Assembly (NCBI GenBank): GCA_017522515.1
Contig: JAFWZH010000103.1
Location: forward strand, 20,677 to 84,676
Origin: Clostridia bacterium
GTDB taxonomy: Bacteria; Bacillota_A; Clostridia; UBA1212; UBA1255
Length of the DNA: 64,000 bases
Direction: 5' to 3'
Shown: positions 1-10,354 of the stretch, piece by piece
Layout: each line of letters opens with the position of its first letter
Position numbering within the stretch: position 1 is the stretch's first letter
The notes under the pieces: generated by a model
Told to the model about the DNA's origin: nothing
The model's input: the letters and a program-made list of their open reading frames with translations, nothing else
The model's database searches: none
Made by a program: the position numbers and the translations under genes

Positions 1-792
1 TGTTCCTTCTATATCCGTAACAATTGCTCTATCATATCCTGTAAGCAAATTTAAAAGTGAAGATTTCCCGACATTTGGTATACCGGAAATAGAAATTTTA
101 ATACCATCTTTTAAAATACGTCCTTGATAAAATGTATCAGAAAGTTCAGTAAGTGTTTTTTGCGTTTCTGTAAGTAATTTCATTGCAGAACTTCCTGTAT
201 CTTCGTCCATTTCGTACTCCGGATAGTCTAAAGCCACTTCAATTTCTGCAAGGCATAGCTTTAATTTTTCCCTAATATTAGAAATTTCCCTTGTCAATCT
301 ACCTGAAAGCTGCATAACTGCTGTTTTTCTGCCGGCTTCTGTTTTTGCATTAATTATATCCATGACGGCTTCTGCCTTTGAAAGATCTATTCTGCCGTTC
401 ATAAAAGCTCTTTTTGTAAATTCTCCCGGTTCTGCCGGCCTAATATCCATCTTAAAAAGAATAGATAAAATTTTACGCATAACTGCATAACCGCCGTGAC
501 AATTAATTTCTACGATGTCTTCTTTTGTATAAGAATGAGGACCTTTCATAACACTTAGAAGGCACTCGTCAATATACTCACCCGTATCAGGGTCGACAAT
601 ATTACCATACTTTATGGTATGAGAAGACATACGGGCAACCGTATCTGTTTCAGTTGCCCGTTTATTTATCCCTCTGAATATTTTGTTTGCTTTTTCAATC
701 GCCAAATCACCACTGATACGTATTATACCTATTCCGCCGGAACCTACCGGAGTGGATATTGCTGCGATTGTATCTTCACAGTGATATTTCAT
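1..792 (-). CDS. mnmE: tRNA-U34 modification GTPase MnmE (3' part outside window)
   Basis: MnmE works with MnmG to install the (carboxymethyl)aminomethyl group on U34 of wobble tRNAs. The reading frame starts at ATG 792 on the minus strand and is still open at base 1, so about 264 codons are present. The N-terminus contains the family signature DTIAAISTPVGSGGIGIIR followed by ISGD, the start of the formyl-tetrahydrofolate-binding domain. The last visible residues include the G1 loop GIPNVGKSS of the inserted GTPase domain, near residue 235. The switch regions and the C-terminal CxGK motif lie outside the window. It sits 6 bp downstream of jag in the same direction, the usual order in Firmicutes (rpmH-rnpA-yidC-jag-mnmE). 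Confidence 0.95.
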   Translation of the reverse strand, partial: MKYHCEDTIAAISTPVGSGGIGIIRISGDLAIEKANKIFRGINKRATETDTVARMSSHTIKYGNIVDPDTGEYIDECLLSVMKGPHSYTKEDIVEINCHGGYAVMRKILSILFKMDIRPAEPGEFTKRAFMNGRIDLSKAEAVMDIINAKTEAGRKTAVMQLSGRLTREISNIREKLKLCLAEIEVALDYPEYEMDEDTGSSAMKLLTETQKTLTELSDTFYQGRILKDGIKISISGIPNVGKSSLLNLLTGYDRAIVTDIEGT

Positions 793-798
793 AAATCA

Positions 799-1458
799 TC
801 AAAACTTCTTTACATAAGGTCTTGTTTTTACTATTACGCAGCGATTAGGCTCTACTCCCTGACTCTCAGTAACGACATTTCTATTGCTTTGAAGAGCCGA
901 ATGAATGATTCTTCTTTCATAAGCCGGCATAGGATCCAAAGAAACAGGTCTTTTATATTTCGTAACCCTTGACGCAGCTCTGTTAGCAATTGATACAAGT
1001 GTTTCCTCTCTGTGCTTTCTGTAATTTTCAACATCTATATAAACACGTTTGTATTCATCTTTTCCTTTGTTTACCAGGATGCTTGCAAGATAGTTAATAG
1101 CATATAAAGATTCACCATGTCTTCCAATGAGATGAGAAACATCGTTTCCAGAAATGCTTACTTTAATAACTTGCATACCGTCATCATTTTCTTCGGTAAT
1201 AACATACTTAGGATAATCATCCTCGCCTCTTGATCTGTTTATAATCTCATCTAAAAAATTTGCTACAATTTTTGTATCCGGAATATTAACCGTTACTCTT
1301 ACTTTAGCTCCTTTGCCACCAAAAATGCCAAGTTTAGCCTTACTTCCCTCTTCTAAAATATCAACTTTTGCATCCTCAAGATCTATATTTAACTCCTCTA
1401 ATGCAAGTTGAATAGCCTCATCAATTGTTTTAGCTTCTTTTTCTACAAATTCAGGCAT
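799..1458 (-). CDS. jag: RNA-binding protein Jag/KhpB (Jag-N, KH, R3H)
   Basis: A 219-residue protein with the Jag architecture. The N-terminal Jag-N segment (residues about 1-50) contains AKTIDEAIQLALEELN and a KLGIFGGKGAKVRV strand. A KH domain follows with the loop IGRHGESLYAINYLAS near residue 112. The C-terminal R3H domain has YKRPVSLDPMPAYERRIIH and ends in VIVKTRPYVKKF. KhpB proteins pair with KhpA to bind RNA and affect cell division and envelope homeostasis in Gram-positives. Its ATG at 1458 overlaps the end of yidC by 8 bp, so the two are probably translationally coupled. Confidence 0.95.
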   Translation of the reverse strand: MPEFVEKEAKTIDEAIQLALEELNIDLEDAKVDILEEGSKAKLGIFGGKGAKVRVTVNIPDTKIVANFLDEIINRSRGEDDYPKYVITEENDDGMQVIKVSISGNDVSHLIGRHGESLYAINYLASILVNKGKDEYKRVYIDVENYRKHREETLVSIANRAASRVTKYKRPVSLDPMPAYERRIIHSALQSNRNVVTESQGVEPNRCVIVKTRPYVKKF

Positions 1459-2185
1459 TTTTTACACTTCCTTCTTTTTTCTTTGTAAACACATTTTTTA
1501 TTAAATATGTTTGTAATATACTTAAGATGTTTCCCACTGCCCAATAAAGCGCCAGTCCCGCAGGAACCATAAATCCGAAAATCAAAGTCATAAATGGCAT
1601 AATTTTCATCATACCGTTCATTGGATTAGGAGTCTCGTCTTTTTTGTCATCTTTTTTCTTATTTTTTTTCATTGAAAGCATTTGAGAAATATATGTTGTC
1701 GCAAATGCAACTATAGGAAATACTAACAAGGGCAAATAAACTTTATAATCTGCCTTATCCAATGTCCATATCTTCCATTCAGGTGTTTTACTTAAGTCGA
1801 ATATACCCAAAAAAACCTTGTTAACACTTTCACCGATATATACTTCAGCGTTTCTTATAATTTCATAAAGAGCCATTAAAAGAGGAAACTGAAGTAACAA
1901 AGGTAAACATCCGGCCATAGGATTAATGTTATATTTTGAATATAACATTTGCTGTTCTTGTTGTAATCTATTTTTATCATTACCGTATTTCTGCTTTAAA
2001 GCCTCCATCTCAGGCATAATAGCCTGCTGTTTGTCCATGCTTCTTTGCTGACTTAAATTTAACGGAAACAAAAGTAATCTTGCAAAAATAGTAAACAGTA
2101 TAATGGCCAGTCCATAACTGTCGAATGCAAGATAATTATAGATATATTTAATCAAAATACCAAATGGTTTTGCTATAAAGCTCAC
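1451..2185 (-). CDS. yidC: Membrane protein insertase YidC/SpoIIIJ/Oxa1 family
   Basis: A 244-residue polytopic membrane protein of the YidC/Oxa1/Alb3 family, which inserts membrane proteins with or without SecYEG. The first conserved membrane segment has the functional arginine (TIFARLLLFPL). A charged cytoplasmic hairpin follows (MPEMEALKQKYGNDKNRLQQ), then the conserved NPMAGCLPLLLQFPLLMALY segment. The C-terminus is lysine-rich (KNVFTKKKEGSVKNA). There is no lipobox or long periplasmic domain, so this is the short Gram-positive form. GTG at 2185 was chosen because an AGAAGGG ribosome site precedes it. The gene lies 17 bp after yidD and overlaps jag. Confidence 0.93.
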   Translation of the reverse strand: MSFIAKPFGILIKYIYNYLAFDSYGLAIILFTIFARLLLFPLNLSQQRSMDKQQAIMPEMEALKQKYGNDKNRLQQEQQMLYSKYNINPMAGCLPLLLQFPLLMALYEIIRNAEVYIGESVNKVFLGIFDLSKTPEWKIWTLDKADYKVYLPLLVFPIVAFATTYISQMLSMKKNKKKDDKKDETPNPMNGMMKIMPFMTLIFGFMVPAGLALYWAVGNILSILQTYLIKNVFTKKKEGSVKNA

Positions 2186-2202
2186 TTAATAACAATCCCT
2201 TC

Positions 2203-2412
2203 TCATTTTACAGGATCATATCCGCCTTTACAAAACGGATTACATCTTAGTATCCTCCACAACGCCAAAAAGAAACCTTTAAATGCTCCATACTTTTGTA
2301 TAGCTTCCAATGCATACTGCGAACATGTTGGATAAAATCTGCAACATGGCTTCTTCATTGGAGAAATATTTTTTTGATAAAATTTTATTAAAAATAAAAA
2401 AAGTTTTTTCAA
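2203..2412 (-). CDS. yidD: Membrane protein insertion efficiency factor YidD
   Basis: A small protein (69 residues from the chosen start) with the YidD signature [20 protein letters not shown] followed by [13 protein letters not shown]. These conserved cysteines and the GGYDPV tail identify the family, which aids YidC-dependent insertion. The frame can be extended upstream to an ATG at 2442, but TTG at 2412 is preferred. It is preceded at good distance by GGGGA, it gives the usual LKKLF.. amino end, and its TTG overlaps the rnpA TGA stop (TTGA), a typical coupling arrangement. Confidence 0.93.
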   Translation of the reverse strand: MKKLFLFLIKFYQKNISPMKKPCCRFYPTCSQYALEAIQKYGAFKGFFLALWRILRCNPFCKGGYDPVK

Positions 2413-2777
2413 ATTAACATCCCCAATGCAGAAGATAGCCATCTCATTTCCTTTTCAACATCATGATATGAAGGAACGGAAACAGCTTTTAACTTTTTGT
2501 TAGGAGAATCAGACTTTCTTTCAGATGCTCTGGCCATAAAAATTATATCATAGCCTTTCTTCACCTGATTACGGGAAAGACGATAGGCTTCTCTGATAAG
2601 TCGTTTCATTCTGTTTCTTTGAACACTATTACCGAATCTCTTGCCTGTCGTTATCCCGATTCTGTTAAATTCCTTTTTATTGGGCATAACATACATGACT
2701 ATAAAACGTCCTGCTTTAAATCGCCCTTTTTTGTATACTGTCCTAAATTCATTATTTTTTTTGAGGGTAAATTTCAT
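2409..2777 (-). CDS. rnpA: Ribonuclease P protein component
   Basis: A 122-residue basic protein subunit of RNase P, which binds the catalytic RNA and helps process the 5' ends of pre-tRNAs. The N-terminus [16 protein letters not shown] and the central RNR motif ([18 protein letters not shown]) are characteristic. The ATG at 2777 is preceded by a GGAGG-like site. It lies 22 bp after rpmH and its stop overlaps the yidD start. Residues about 86-105 ([14 protein letters not shown]) form a Lys/Ser-rich stretch before the final helix; its role is unknown. Confidence 0.95.
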   Translation of the reverse strand: MKFTLKKNNEFRTVYKKGRFKAGRFIVMYVMPNKKEFNRIGITTGKRFGNSVQRNRMKRLIREAYRLSRNQVKKGYDIIFMARASERKSDSPNKKLKAVSVPSYHDVEKEMRWLSSALGMLI

Positions 2778-2799
2778 TAAAATTCCTCCAAAAAATTAA

Positions 2800-2934
2800 T
2801 TACGCAGACAATACTTTTCTTCCCTTCTGGCGTCTTCTTCTTAAAACTTTTCTGCCATTTGCAGTTTTCATTCTTGCACGGAATCCGTGTACTTTGCTTC
2901 TTTGTTTTTTCTTAGGCTGATACGGTCTTATCAT
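2800..2934 (-). CDS. rpmH: 50S ribosomal protein L34
   Basis: A 44-residue, strongly basic ribosomal protein. The translation begins [20 protein letters not shown] and continues with [20 protein letters not shown], the universal L34 pattern. A GGAGGTGCC ribosome site sits just before ATG 2934. It is the first gene of the minus-strand operon running to mnmE and has a near-consensus promoter about 80 bp upstream. It diverges from dnaA, the classic Firmicute origin arrangement. Confidence 0.97.
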   Translation of the reverse strand: MIRPYQPKKKQRSKVHGFRARMKTANGRKVLRRRRQKGRKVLSA

Positions 2935-3014
2935 ATCGGCACCTCCTTCATCCTTTATGACTTTAAAAACATATCTTTAAAACCCTTTTTATTTTTGGGC
3001 AAAAAGCACGCTAT

Positions 3015-3043
3015 ATTATATATGTACAAGTAAAAAAAGTCAA
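3015..3043 (-). promoter_or_regulatory. Promoter of rpmH-rnpA-yidD-yidC-jag operon
   Basis: Read on the minus strand there is a TTGACT -35 box, a 17-bp spacer and a perfect TATAAT -10 box, 81 bp upstream of the L34 start codon. This is a strong sigma-A type promoter, suited to a ribosomal protein operon. Confidence 0.8.
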
Positions 3044-3346
3044 TAAAAATAAATTTTTAATACTAAAAAAAATTTTTTATTTTGTTTATCACAACATGTT
3101 GTAGATATTTAAAAATCAAGCACAAAAAGTAGTAAATTGCTAAAAAACAGGGTATTTTTTTTAAAAAAAAGCCTATTGCATTCTTATAATGTTTTCTGTT
3201 ATATTATTACAGCACAAAAAAAAGTATACTGCTTTTTAGGTGATTTTTTCTGCTTTTCGATTATTTCTTAAGCGGCTTACATAGGATGACTTTTAAAATT
3301 TACAAAAGCTTTGACAGTAGTACGGATAAAATCTTGGAGGAACCCT
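3044..3346 (+). promoter_or_regulatory. AT-rich dnaA leader region with palindrome and weak promoter
   Basis: This noncoding stretch between the divergent rpmH and dnaA genes is very AT-rich with several A and T runs. It contains a perfect 12-bp palindrome ACAACATGTTGT at 3091-3102, next to TTTATCACA, which resembles a DnaA box with one base missing. A possible dnaA promoter is TTGCAT (3176-3181) with TATATT (3200-3205), an 18-bp spacer. No perfect DnaA box (TTATCCACA) was seen here; the clear boxes lie after dnaA. A GGAGG site ends at 3340 before the dnaA ATG. Confidence 0.5.
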
Positions 3347-4705
3347 ATGGAAAGGCTAAACTATACAATTGATGATATAAAGAATAGTTGGTTAAAATGC
3401 AAAGAAGATCTTAAATCTGTCATATCTCCTTTACATTACGAATGTTATATAGTTGCTTTAGAGCTTGTTGATGTAGTAGGAGATACTGTACATTTTGTTT
3501 CTCCATACGAATTTTGCGTAGAGTTTATAGAAAATAAATATTATAATGAAATAAAAAATGCCTTAATTAAAGAGACAAATCAACAATTTTCACTTGCTTT
3601 TCATGTTGTGGGTAAATATACACCTGTAAAAAATAATAATTCTATACAAAGTGAAATTGTAAGTAACAATCCAGATAAAAATACATATAAATCAAATCTT
3701 AATCCTAAATATACATTTGATTCATTTATAATAGGAAACAGCAATAGAATGGCTTATGCAGCAGCAGTAGCTATTTCCGATTCACCTGGAACAGCTTATA
3801 ATCCTTTGTTTATATATGGTAATTCAGGTCTCGGTAAAACTCATCTCATGCATGCTATAGGAAATCAAATTTTAAAGAATGATCCTACAAAGAAAGTTTT
3901 ATATGTAACATCTGAAGTATTTACAACAGAATTTATAGACGCAATTGCAAATAAAAAGAATAATGAATTCCGTAACAAATACAGAAAAATTGATGTTCTT
4001 CTGATAGATGATATTCAATTTATTTCGCGCATGGAAAGAACTCAAGAAGAATTCTTTTACACTTTCAGTTCATTATATGAAGATAAAAAGCAAATTGTTA
4101 TTTCATGTGATAGCCCTTTAAATAAAATTGAAATACTTGAAGATAGACTTCGCACAAGATTCGGATGGGGATTAATTGTTGATATTCAAGTACCTGATTT
4201 TGAAACAAAAGTTGCTATTCTAAATAGAAAAGCTTCAGAAAATTCAATTGATGTTGATAATGAAATCCTTGACTATATCGCAAATTATACAAGTGATAAT
4301 ATAAGAGAGCTTGAAGGAGTAATTAATCATCTTTCTATTTCTCTTATGCAAGGAAAAGAAATAACTCTTAATTTAGCCAAAGAAGCTTTAAAACATTATC
4401 AAAAAAATGATATTAGAGAAATTGACGCAAGTATTATTATAGATAGTGTTTCAAGATACTTTAATTTAAGCGTAGAAGATATTCTTTCTAAAAAGAGAAC
4501 AAAAGAATTAGTTTTTCCAAGACAGATATCAATGTTTTTATGCAGAAATCTTACTAATATGTCATATCCTGATATCGGAAAAGCTTTTAACGGTAGAGAT
4601 CATACAACAGTTATGTATGCTTGTGAACAAATTTCAAAGCAAGTAAATACTAATCAAGAGCTTAAACATATTATGGAAGAGCTTAAGAAAAATATTATAA
4701 TTTAA
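3347..4705 (+). CDS. dnaA: Chromosomal replication initiator DnaA
   Basis: A 452-residue initiator that binds DnaA boxes and melts oriC. Domain I (about 1-85) carries the interaction helices. Domain II is a short Asn-rich linker. Domain III is the AAA+ module, with Walker A GNSGLGKTH, Walker B VLLIDDIQFI and arginine-finger region EDRLRTRFGWGL. Domain IV ends with the DNA-binding signature GRDHTTVMYACEQI. ATG 3347 was chosen over an upstream in-frame start at 3311 because TTGGAGGAACCCT sits directly before it and the product then begins at the usual point. The boxes it would bind follow immediately downstream. Confidence 0.97.
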   Translation: MERLNYTIDDIKNSWLKCKEDLKSVISPLHYECYIVALELVDVVGDTVHFVSPYEFCVEFIENKYYNEIKNALIKETNQQFSLAFHVVGKYTPVKNNNSIQSEIVSNNPDKNTYKSNLNPKYTFDSFIIGNSNRMAYAAAVAISDSPGTAYNPLFIYGNSGLGKTHLMHAIGNQILKNDPTKKVLYVTSEVFTTEFIDAIANKKNNEFRNKYRKIDVLLIDDIQFISRMERTQEEFFYTFSSLYEDKKQIVISCDSPLNKIEILEDRLRTRFGWGLIVDIQVPDFETKVAILNRKASENSIDVDNEILDYIANYTSDNIRELEGVINHLSISLMQGKEITLNLAKEALKHYQKNDIREIDASIIIDSVSRYFNLSVEDILSKKRTKELVFPRQISMFLCRNLTNMSYPDIGKAFNGRDHTTVMYACEQISKQVNTNQELKHIMEELKKNIII

Positions 4706-4935
4706 ATTTTTCCACAAAAAACGGTGGATATGTGGAAAAATCCCTGTGGACAAAATGTGGAAAAAATTTTAAAATGAATAGGCTGTGGAAACTGTGGATA
4801 ATTTTTCATAGTTATCAACAAGGTTATCAACAAGCATTTTTAGCTATATATAGCCAAAAAATTAAATTTTCCACAATATCCACAGACACTACTACTACTA
4901 CTACTAAGAATATTATAATATAATATAAAAAGCGA
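4706..4935 (+). other. Chromosomal origin oriC (dnaA-dnaN intergenic)
   Basis: The dnaA-dnaN gap holds a dense set of DnaA boxes. A perfect one (TGTGGATAA, reverse of TTATCCACA) is at 4793-4801. Near-consensus boxes are at 4708, 4731, 4745, 4756, 4784, 4812, 4824, 4867 and 4876. The last box is followed by six tandem ACT triplets (4888-4905) and then an almost pure A/T stretch (4906-4931). DnaA boxes, then DnaA-trio, then AT-rich unwinding region is the known order of the melting side of bacterial origins. An open frame across this segment is an artefact of the repeats. Confidence 0.93.
4888..4905 (+). promoter_or_regulatory. DnaA-trio element
   Basis: Six perfect tandem ACT triplets begin 3 bp after the DnaA box ending at 4884 and run into the AT-rich region. 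In Bacillus subtilis repeated triplets of this type guide DnaA filament growth onto one strand. Six uninterrupted copies make this an unusually regular example. Confidence 0.8.
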
Positions 4936-4957
4936 TATACAACCGGAGGTTATTTTT

Positions 4958-6073
4958 ATGAAACTGACTTGTAACAGAGAAAATTTGGTAAGCGGTATTA
5001 ACATTGTTCAAAAAGCAGTTCCAACAAAGAGTACTGCTGATATTTTACAAGGAATATTAATTGAAGTTGGTGAAGAGCTTCGTTTTACAGGAAACGATAA
5101 TGAATTTGGTATAGTTTACGAAATTCCTGCAATTATAGAAGAAATTGGAAGTGTTGTCGTAAATTCTAAAACTTTTGGTGATATTGTAAGAAAACTTCCT
5201 GATATATATGTTACCCTTGAAACAATAAATGATGGCTCTATGCTTTCTATAACAAGTGGACATGCTAATTATAAAATAAAAGTATATCCAACAGAAAGTT
5301 ATCCACCGGTTGCTTTTCTTGATACTTCTGTTTCATTTGATATAAAAGAAAGTGTTCTCGTTGAATTAATAAAACAAACTTCTTTTGCTGCAGCTATGCA
5401 AGAAGAAAAAAGAGTTATTTTAAAAGGTGTTTTTATAGAGCAAAAAGAAGGTAAGCTAAATTTTGTTGCAATAGATGGTTTTAGATTAGCTAAAAAGTCT
5501 ATTGATGTTGATGATACAAGAGAGTTTTCTATAATTGTTCCAACAAAAATTTTGAATGAACTTTCTAAATCTTTAAATGGAGATGATGAAATTATTCATT
5601 TTTGTTGTAATGAAAATCAAATAATGTTTTTCTGTGATACATTCCGTATGGTTTCAAAATTATATAAAGGTGACTATATTGATTATAGAAAAATGTTTCC
5701 CAGAGAGTATAAAACAACTTGTGTTATAAATAATAAGTCATTTTTAAATGCTTTTGAAAGATCATCATTAGTTATTCAAGATGAAAAGAAATATCCTCTA
5801 GCTGTTAAATTTAATAACACTGATGAAGTTATTATGTATGTAAATGCAGAAAATGGTATTTTACGAGAAGTTATTTCTGCAGAAGTTACAGGTGAAGATA
5901 TAGAAATTGGTATGTGTATAAGAAATATTTTAGAATGTCTTAAGGTTACAAATGAGGAAAATATTATTATTTCTCTTACACATGCACTTGGTCCATGCGT
6001 TATAACAGGTGTAGAAGATAAAAGTTTTCAATATCTTGTAATGCCGGTTAAAATTACTTCTAAAACAGTTTAA
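4958..6073 (+). CDS. dnaN: DNA polymerase III sliding clamp (beta subunit)
   Basis: A 371-residue beta clamp, of normal length, with three similar domains that dimerise into a ring and tether polymerase to DNA. It begins MKLTCNRENLVSGINIVQKA and has the typical VVNSKTFGDIVRKLPD and AIDGFRLAKK stretches. The C-terminal tail YLVMPVKIT is the variant of the usual MPMR(L) end that forms the clamp-binding pocket. CCGGAGG precedes the ATG. Its promoter probably lies in the AT-rich part of oriC. The S4-domain gene yaaA/rlbA, which often follows dnaN in Bacilli, is absent; recF starts 12 bp later. Confidence 0.96.
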   Translation: MKLTCNRENLVSGINIVQKAVPTKSTADILQGILIEVGEELRFTGNDNEFGIVYEIPAIIEEIGSVVVNSKTFGDIVRKLPDIYVTLETINDGSMLSITSGHANYKIKVYPTESYPPVAFLDTSVSFDIKESVLVELIKQTSFAAAMQEEKRVILKGVFIEQKEGKLNFVAIDGFRLAKKSIDVDDTREFSIIVPTKILNELSKSLNGDDEIIHFCCNENQIMFFCDTFRMVSKLYKGDYIDYRKMFPREYKTTCVINNKSFLNAFERSSLVIQDEKKYPLAVKFNNTDEVIMYVNAENGILREVISAEVTGEDIEIGMCIRNILECLKVTNEENIIISLTHALGPCVITGVEDKSFQYLVMPVKITSKTV

Positions 6074-6085
6074 TTAAAAATTTGT

Positions 6086-7213
6086 ATGTTTATTAATAAT
6101 ATTTTATTGGAAAATTACAGAAATTATACATCATTGGATATTAATTTATCTAATGATGTTAATATTTTTTATGGCAATAATGGGCAAGGAAAAACAAATT
6201 TATTAGAAGCTATTTTTTTTACTGTAATAGGTAAGTCTTTTAGGGGAACAAAGGATATAGATGTTATATTGTCAGGTAAAGATAAATTTAGTATTGATAT
6301 AAGTGTAGCTGAAGATATAACAGAAAGTGTATGTATAAAATATAATAAAAATAAAGAAAAGTATATAAAAGTAAATGGTTTATATCTTAGGAAAACAGGC
6401 CAATTAATGGGAAGTATTCTTGCTGTTATTTTTTCTCCTGAGGATATGCAATTAATATCGGAAGGTCCATCTGTAAGAAGAAAATTTATTGACATTGCTA
6501 TAAGTCAAATTAAACCAACTTATTATTTTGATTTATTACAATACAATAAAATATTATTACAAAAAAATAACTTATTAAAAAGTATAAAATATGGTAAAAG
6601 TAAAAAATATGACGGTATATTGACTGTTTGGAATCAACAGTTATCGGAAGTTGGAGCTAAAATCATTTTTGAAAGAAGTAAAATTATAAATCATCTTTCT
6701 TCAATTGCCAAAAATAAACATTTGAAAATTGCAGAAAAAAGCGCTGAAAGAGAAGAAAATTTAAAAATTTTATATAATAGTGGTATTTCCCGGGAAATAA
6801 TAGAAGAATATAAACCGGAAAAAATTAAAAATGAACTTTTTTACTTATTAGAAAGTAAATCTGAAAGAGAAATTGAAAGAGAAATGACTCTTTATGGACC
6901 ACATAGAGATGATATAGATTTTAAATTAGATGATAAAGATATGAAGAAGTTTAGCTCTCAAGGACAAAAAAGAACGGCTGTTTTATCTCTTAAACTTGCT
7001 GAGCTTGAATTATTGAAAGAAATTACAGGCAGAAAACCTATTTTTTTATTAGATGATGTTTTTTCTGAATTAGATGATAAAAGACAGAAAGCCTTTTTAG
7101 GTGAAATAAATAATGTACAGACATTTATTTCATGCGTTGATATTGATTCATTTAAGTACAATAAAAATAATTCTACATTATTTGAAATTAAAAATGGTAG
7201 CATAGTGTTGTAG
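6086..7213 (+). CDS. recF: DNA replication and repair protein RecF
   Basis: A 375-residue SMC-like ATPase that helps load RecA at ssDNA gaps. It begins MFINNILLENYRNYTSLDI and has Walker A GNNGQGKTNLLEA near residue 30. Further features are the RecF segment SPEDMQLISEGPSVRRKFID, the ABC signature region FSSQGQKRTAVLSLKLAELE and Walker B PIFLLDDVFSELDD. No strong ribosome site is visible before ATG 6086, so translation may depend on the upstream dnaN. Position in dnaN-recF-remB-gyrB supports the call. Confidence 0.95.
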   Translation: MFINNILLENYRNYTSLDINLSNDVNIFYGNNGQGKTNLLEAIFFTVIGKSFRGTKDIDVILSGKDKFSIDISVAEDITESVCIKYNKNKEKYIKVNGLYLRKTGQLMGSILAVIFSPEDMQLISEGPSVRRKFIDIAISQIKPTYYFDLLQYNKILLQKNNLLKSIKYGKSKKYDGILTVWNQQLSEVGAKIIFERSKIINHLSSIAKNKHLKIAEKSAEREENLKILYNSGISREIIEEYKPEKIKNELFYLLESKSEREIEREMTLYGPHRDDIDFKLDDKDMKKFSSQGQKRTAVLSLKLAELELLKEITGRKPIFLLDDVFSELDDKRQKAFLGEINNVQTFISCVDIDSFKYNKNNSTLFEIKNGSIVL

Positions 7214-7272
7214 AAAAAACGTTTTTGTGATACAATATAGCAGATTGTAAATGGTTATAGTAGGTGTTATTT

Positions 7273-7536
7273 ATGTATTTACACATAGGGGAAAACGTTT
7301 CAATAATAAGTAGTGATATTATAGGTATTTTTGATATAGATAAAACTACTACTATAGGAGAAACAAGAAATTTTTTAACCCATTCAGAACAGAATGGAAC
7401 GAGTATTACCATTTCAGAAGATATGCCTAAATCATTTATAGTAGTTTCAGACAGGGAAAAAATAATTAATCACCAAATTTATATTTCTCCTATATCTGCT
7501 TCTACATTGAAACAAAGAGTCCGGAAAGGATTTTAA
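7273..7536 (+). CDS. remB: RemB-like regulator (DUF370)
   Basis: An 87-residue protein starting MYLHIGENVSIISSDIIGIFD, the typical opening of the RemB (YaaB) family. RemA/RemB proteins are small DNA-binding regulators; in Bacillus subtilis they affect matrix genes and osmoregulation. The recF-remB-gyrB order is conserved in Firmicutes. An in-frame GTG lies at 7264, but ATG 7273 is preferred because it gives the conserved amino end and a TAGGTG ribosome site precedes it. The exact role in this organism is inferred from family only. Confidence 0.85.
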   Translation: MYLHIGENVSIISSDIIGIFDIDKTTTIGETRNFLTHSEQNGTSITISEDMPKSFIVVSDREKIINHQIYISPISASTLKQRVRKGF

Positions 7537-7540
7537 TTAG

Positions 7541-9478
<1,938 letters not shown>

Positions 9479-9488
9479 TAAAAAATAT

Positions 9489-9504
9489 TGTTTCACGTGA
9501 AACA
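9489..9504. promoter_or_regulatory. parS site 1
   Basis: TGTTTCACGTGAAACA is a perfect 16-bp palindrome identical to the Firmicute parS consensus. ParB binds here to nucleate the partition complex. It lies 11 bp after gyrB and about 4.6 kb from oriC. Confidence 0.95.
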
Positions 9505-9526
9505 TTTAATTATTAATATGAATAGT

Positions 9527-9542
9527 TGTTTCACGTGAAACA
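9527..9542. promoter_or_regulatory. parS site 2
   Basis: A second perfect copy of the same 16-bp parS palindrome, 38 bp after the first and 19 bp before the parA start. It overlaps the expected promoter or leader of parAB, so ParB binding may also regulate its own operon. Confidence 0.95.
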
Positions 9543-9561
9543 TTTTTAGAAGGAGTATTTT

Positions 9562-10323
9562 ATGGCTAAAGTTATTGCTGTGGCAAACCAAAAAGGTGGT
9601 GTAGGAAAAACTACGACATCTATTAACTTAAGTTCATGTACTGCATATAGGGGAAAACGCGTTCTTTTAATAGATTTAGACCCACAAGGAAATGCTACCA
9701 CAGGTTTAGGTGTTGACAAAAGAGAAATGCAATCATCTATATATGATGCTATTATTAATGAAGTGCCTATTAAAGAGGTAAGCATAAATACTATGCAAGA
9801 AACGCTTAATCTTTGCCCGTCGAGTATAAGTCTTGCTGGAGCAGAGATAGAGTTAGTGAGCTTACTTTCAAGAGAAAACAGATTAAAATATGCAATTTCA
9901 GAAGTTCAGGACGATTATGATTATATTTTTATAGATTGTCCTCCTTCTTTAGGATTGTTGACACTTAATGCATTAACAGCTGCAGATACTGTTTTAGTTC
10001 CTATACAATGTGAATATTTTGCATTGGAGGGATTGTCTCAATTAATGGATACAGTAAGGCTTGTACAGAAACATTTAAATAGATCCCTTAAGGTAGAAGG
10101 TGTTGTTTTGACGATGTTTGATGCGAGAACAAATTTATCTATTGAAGTTGCAGAAGAAGTAAGAAAGCACTTTACTAATAAGGTTTATCAAACCCTAATA
10201 CCAAGAAATGTAAGATTAAGTGAAGCTCCGAGCTATGGGCTTCCTATTATAATGTACGACAAAAACTCTAAAGGAGCAGAAGCATACTTACAGCTGGCAG
10301 ATGAGTTAATAAATAATCGATAA
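9562..10323 (+). CDS. parA: Chromosome partition ATPase ParA/Soj
   Basis: A 253-residue Walker-type ATPase. The deviant Walker A motif KGGVGKTT (residues about 10-17) includes the signature lysine, DLDPQGN follows, and YIFIDCPPSLG is Walker B. ParA binds DNA nonspecifically as an ATP dimer and is stimulated by ParB bound at parS. ATG 9562 has AGAAGGAG upstream. It is followed 31 bp later by parB. In many Firmicutes soj-spo0J lie to the left of rpmH; here the pair is on the dnaA side, after gyrB. Confidence 0.96.
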   Translation: MAKVIAVANQKGGVGKTTTSINLSSCTAYRGKRVLLIDLDPQGNATTGLGVDKREMQSSIYDAIINEVPIKEVSINTMQETLNLCPSSISLAGAEIELVSLLSRENRLKYAISEVQDDYDYIFIDCPPSLGLLTLNALTAADTVLVPIQCEYFALEGLSQLMDTVRLVQKHLNRSLKVEGVVLTMFDARTNLSIEVAEEVRKHFTNKVYQTLIPRNVRLSEAPSYGLPIIMYDKNSKGAEAYLQLADELINNR

Positions 10324-10354
10324 TTTTTATACTGATAATGGAGGCTTAAATATA

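Noticed and set aside
4732..4923. A 63-codon open frame in the dnaA-dnaN gap
   Set aside because: It is made of DnaA boxes and ACT triplets (hence Thr repeats) and lacks a ribosome site; the region is oriC.
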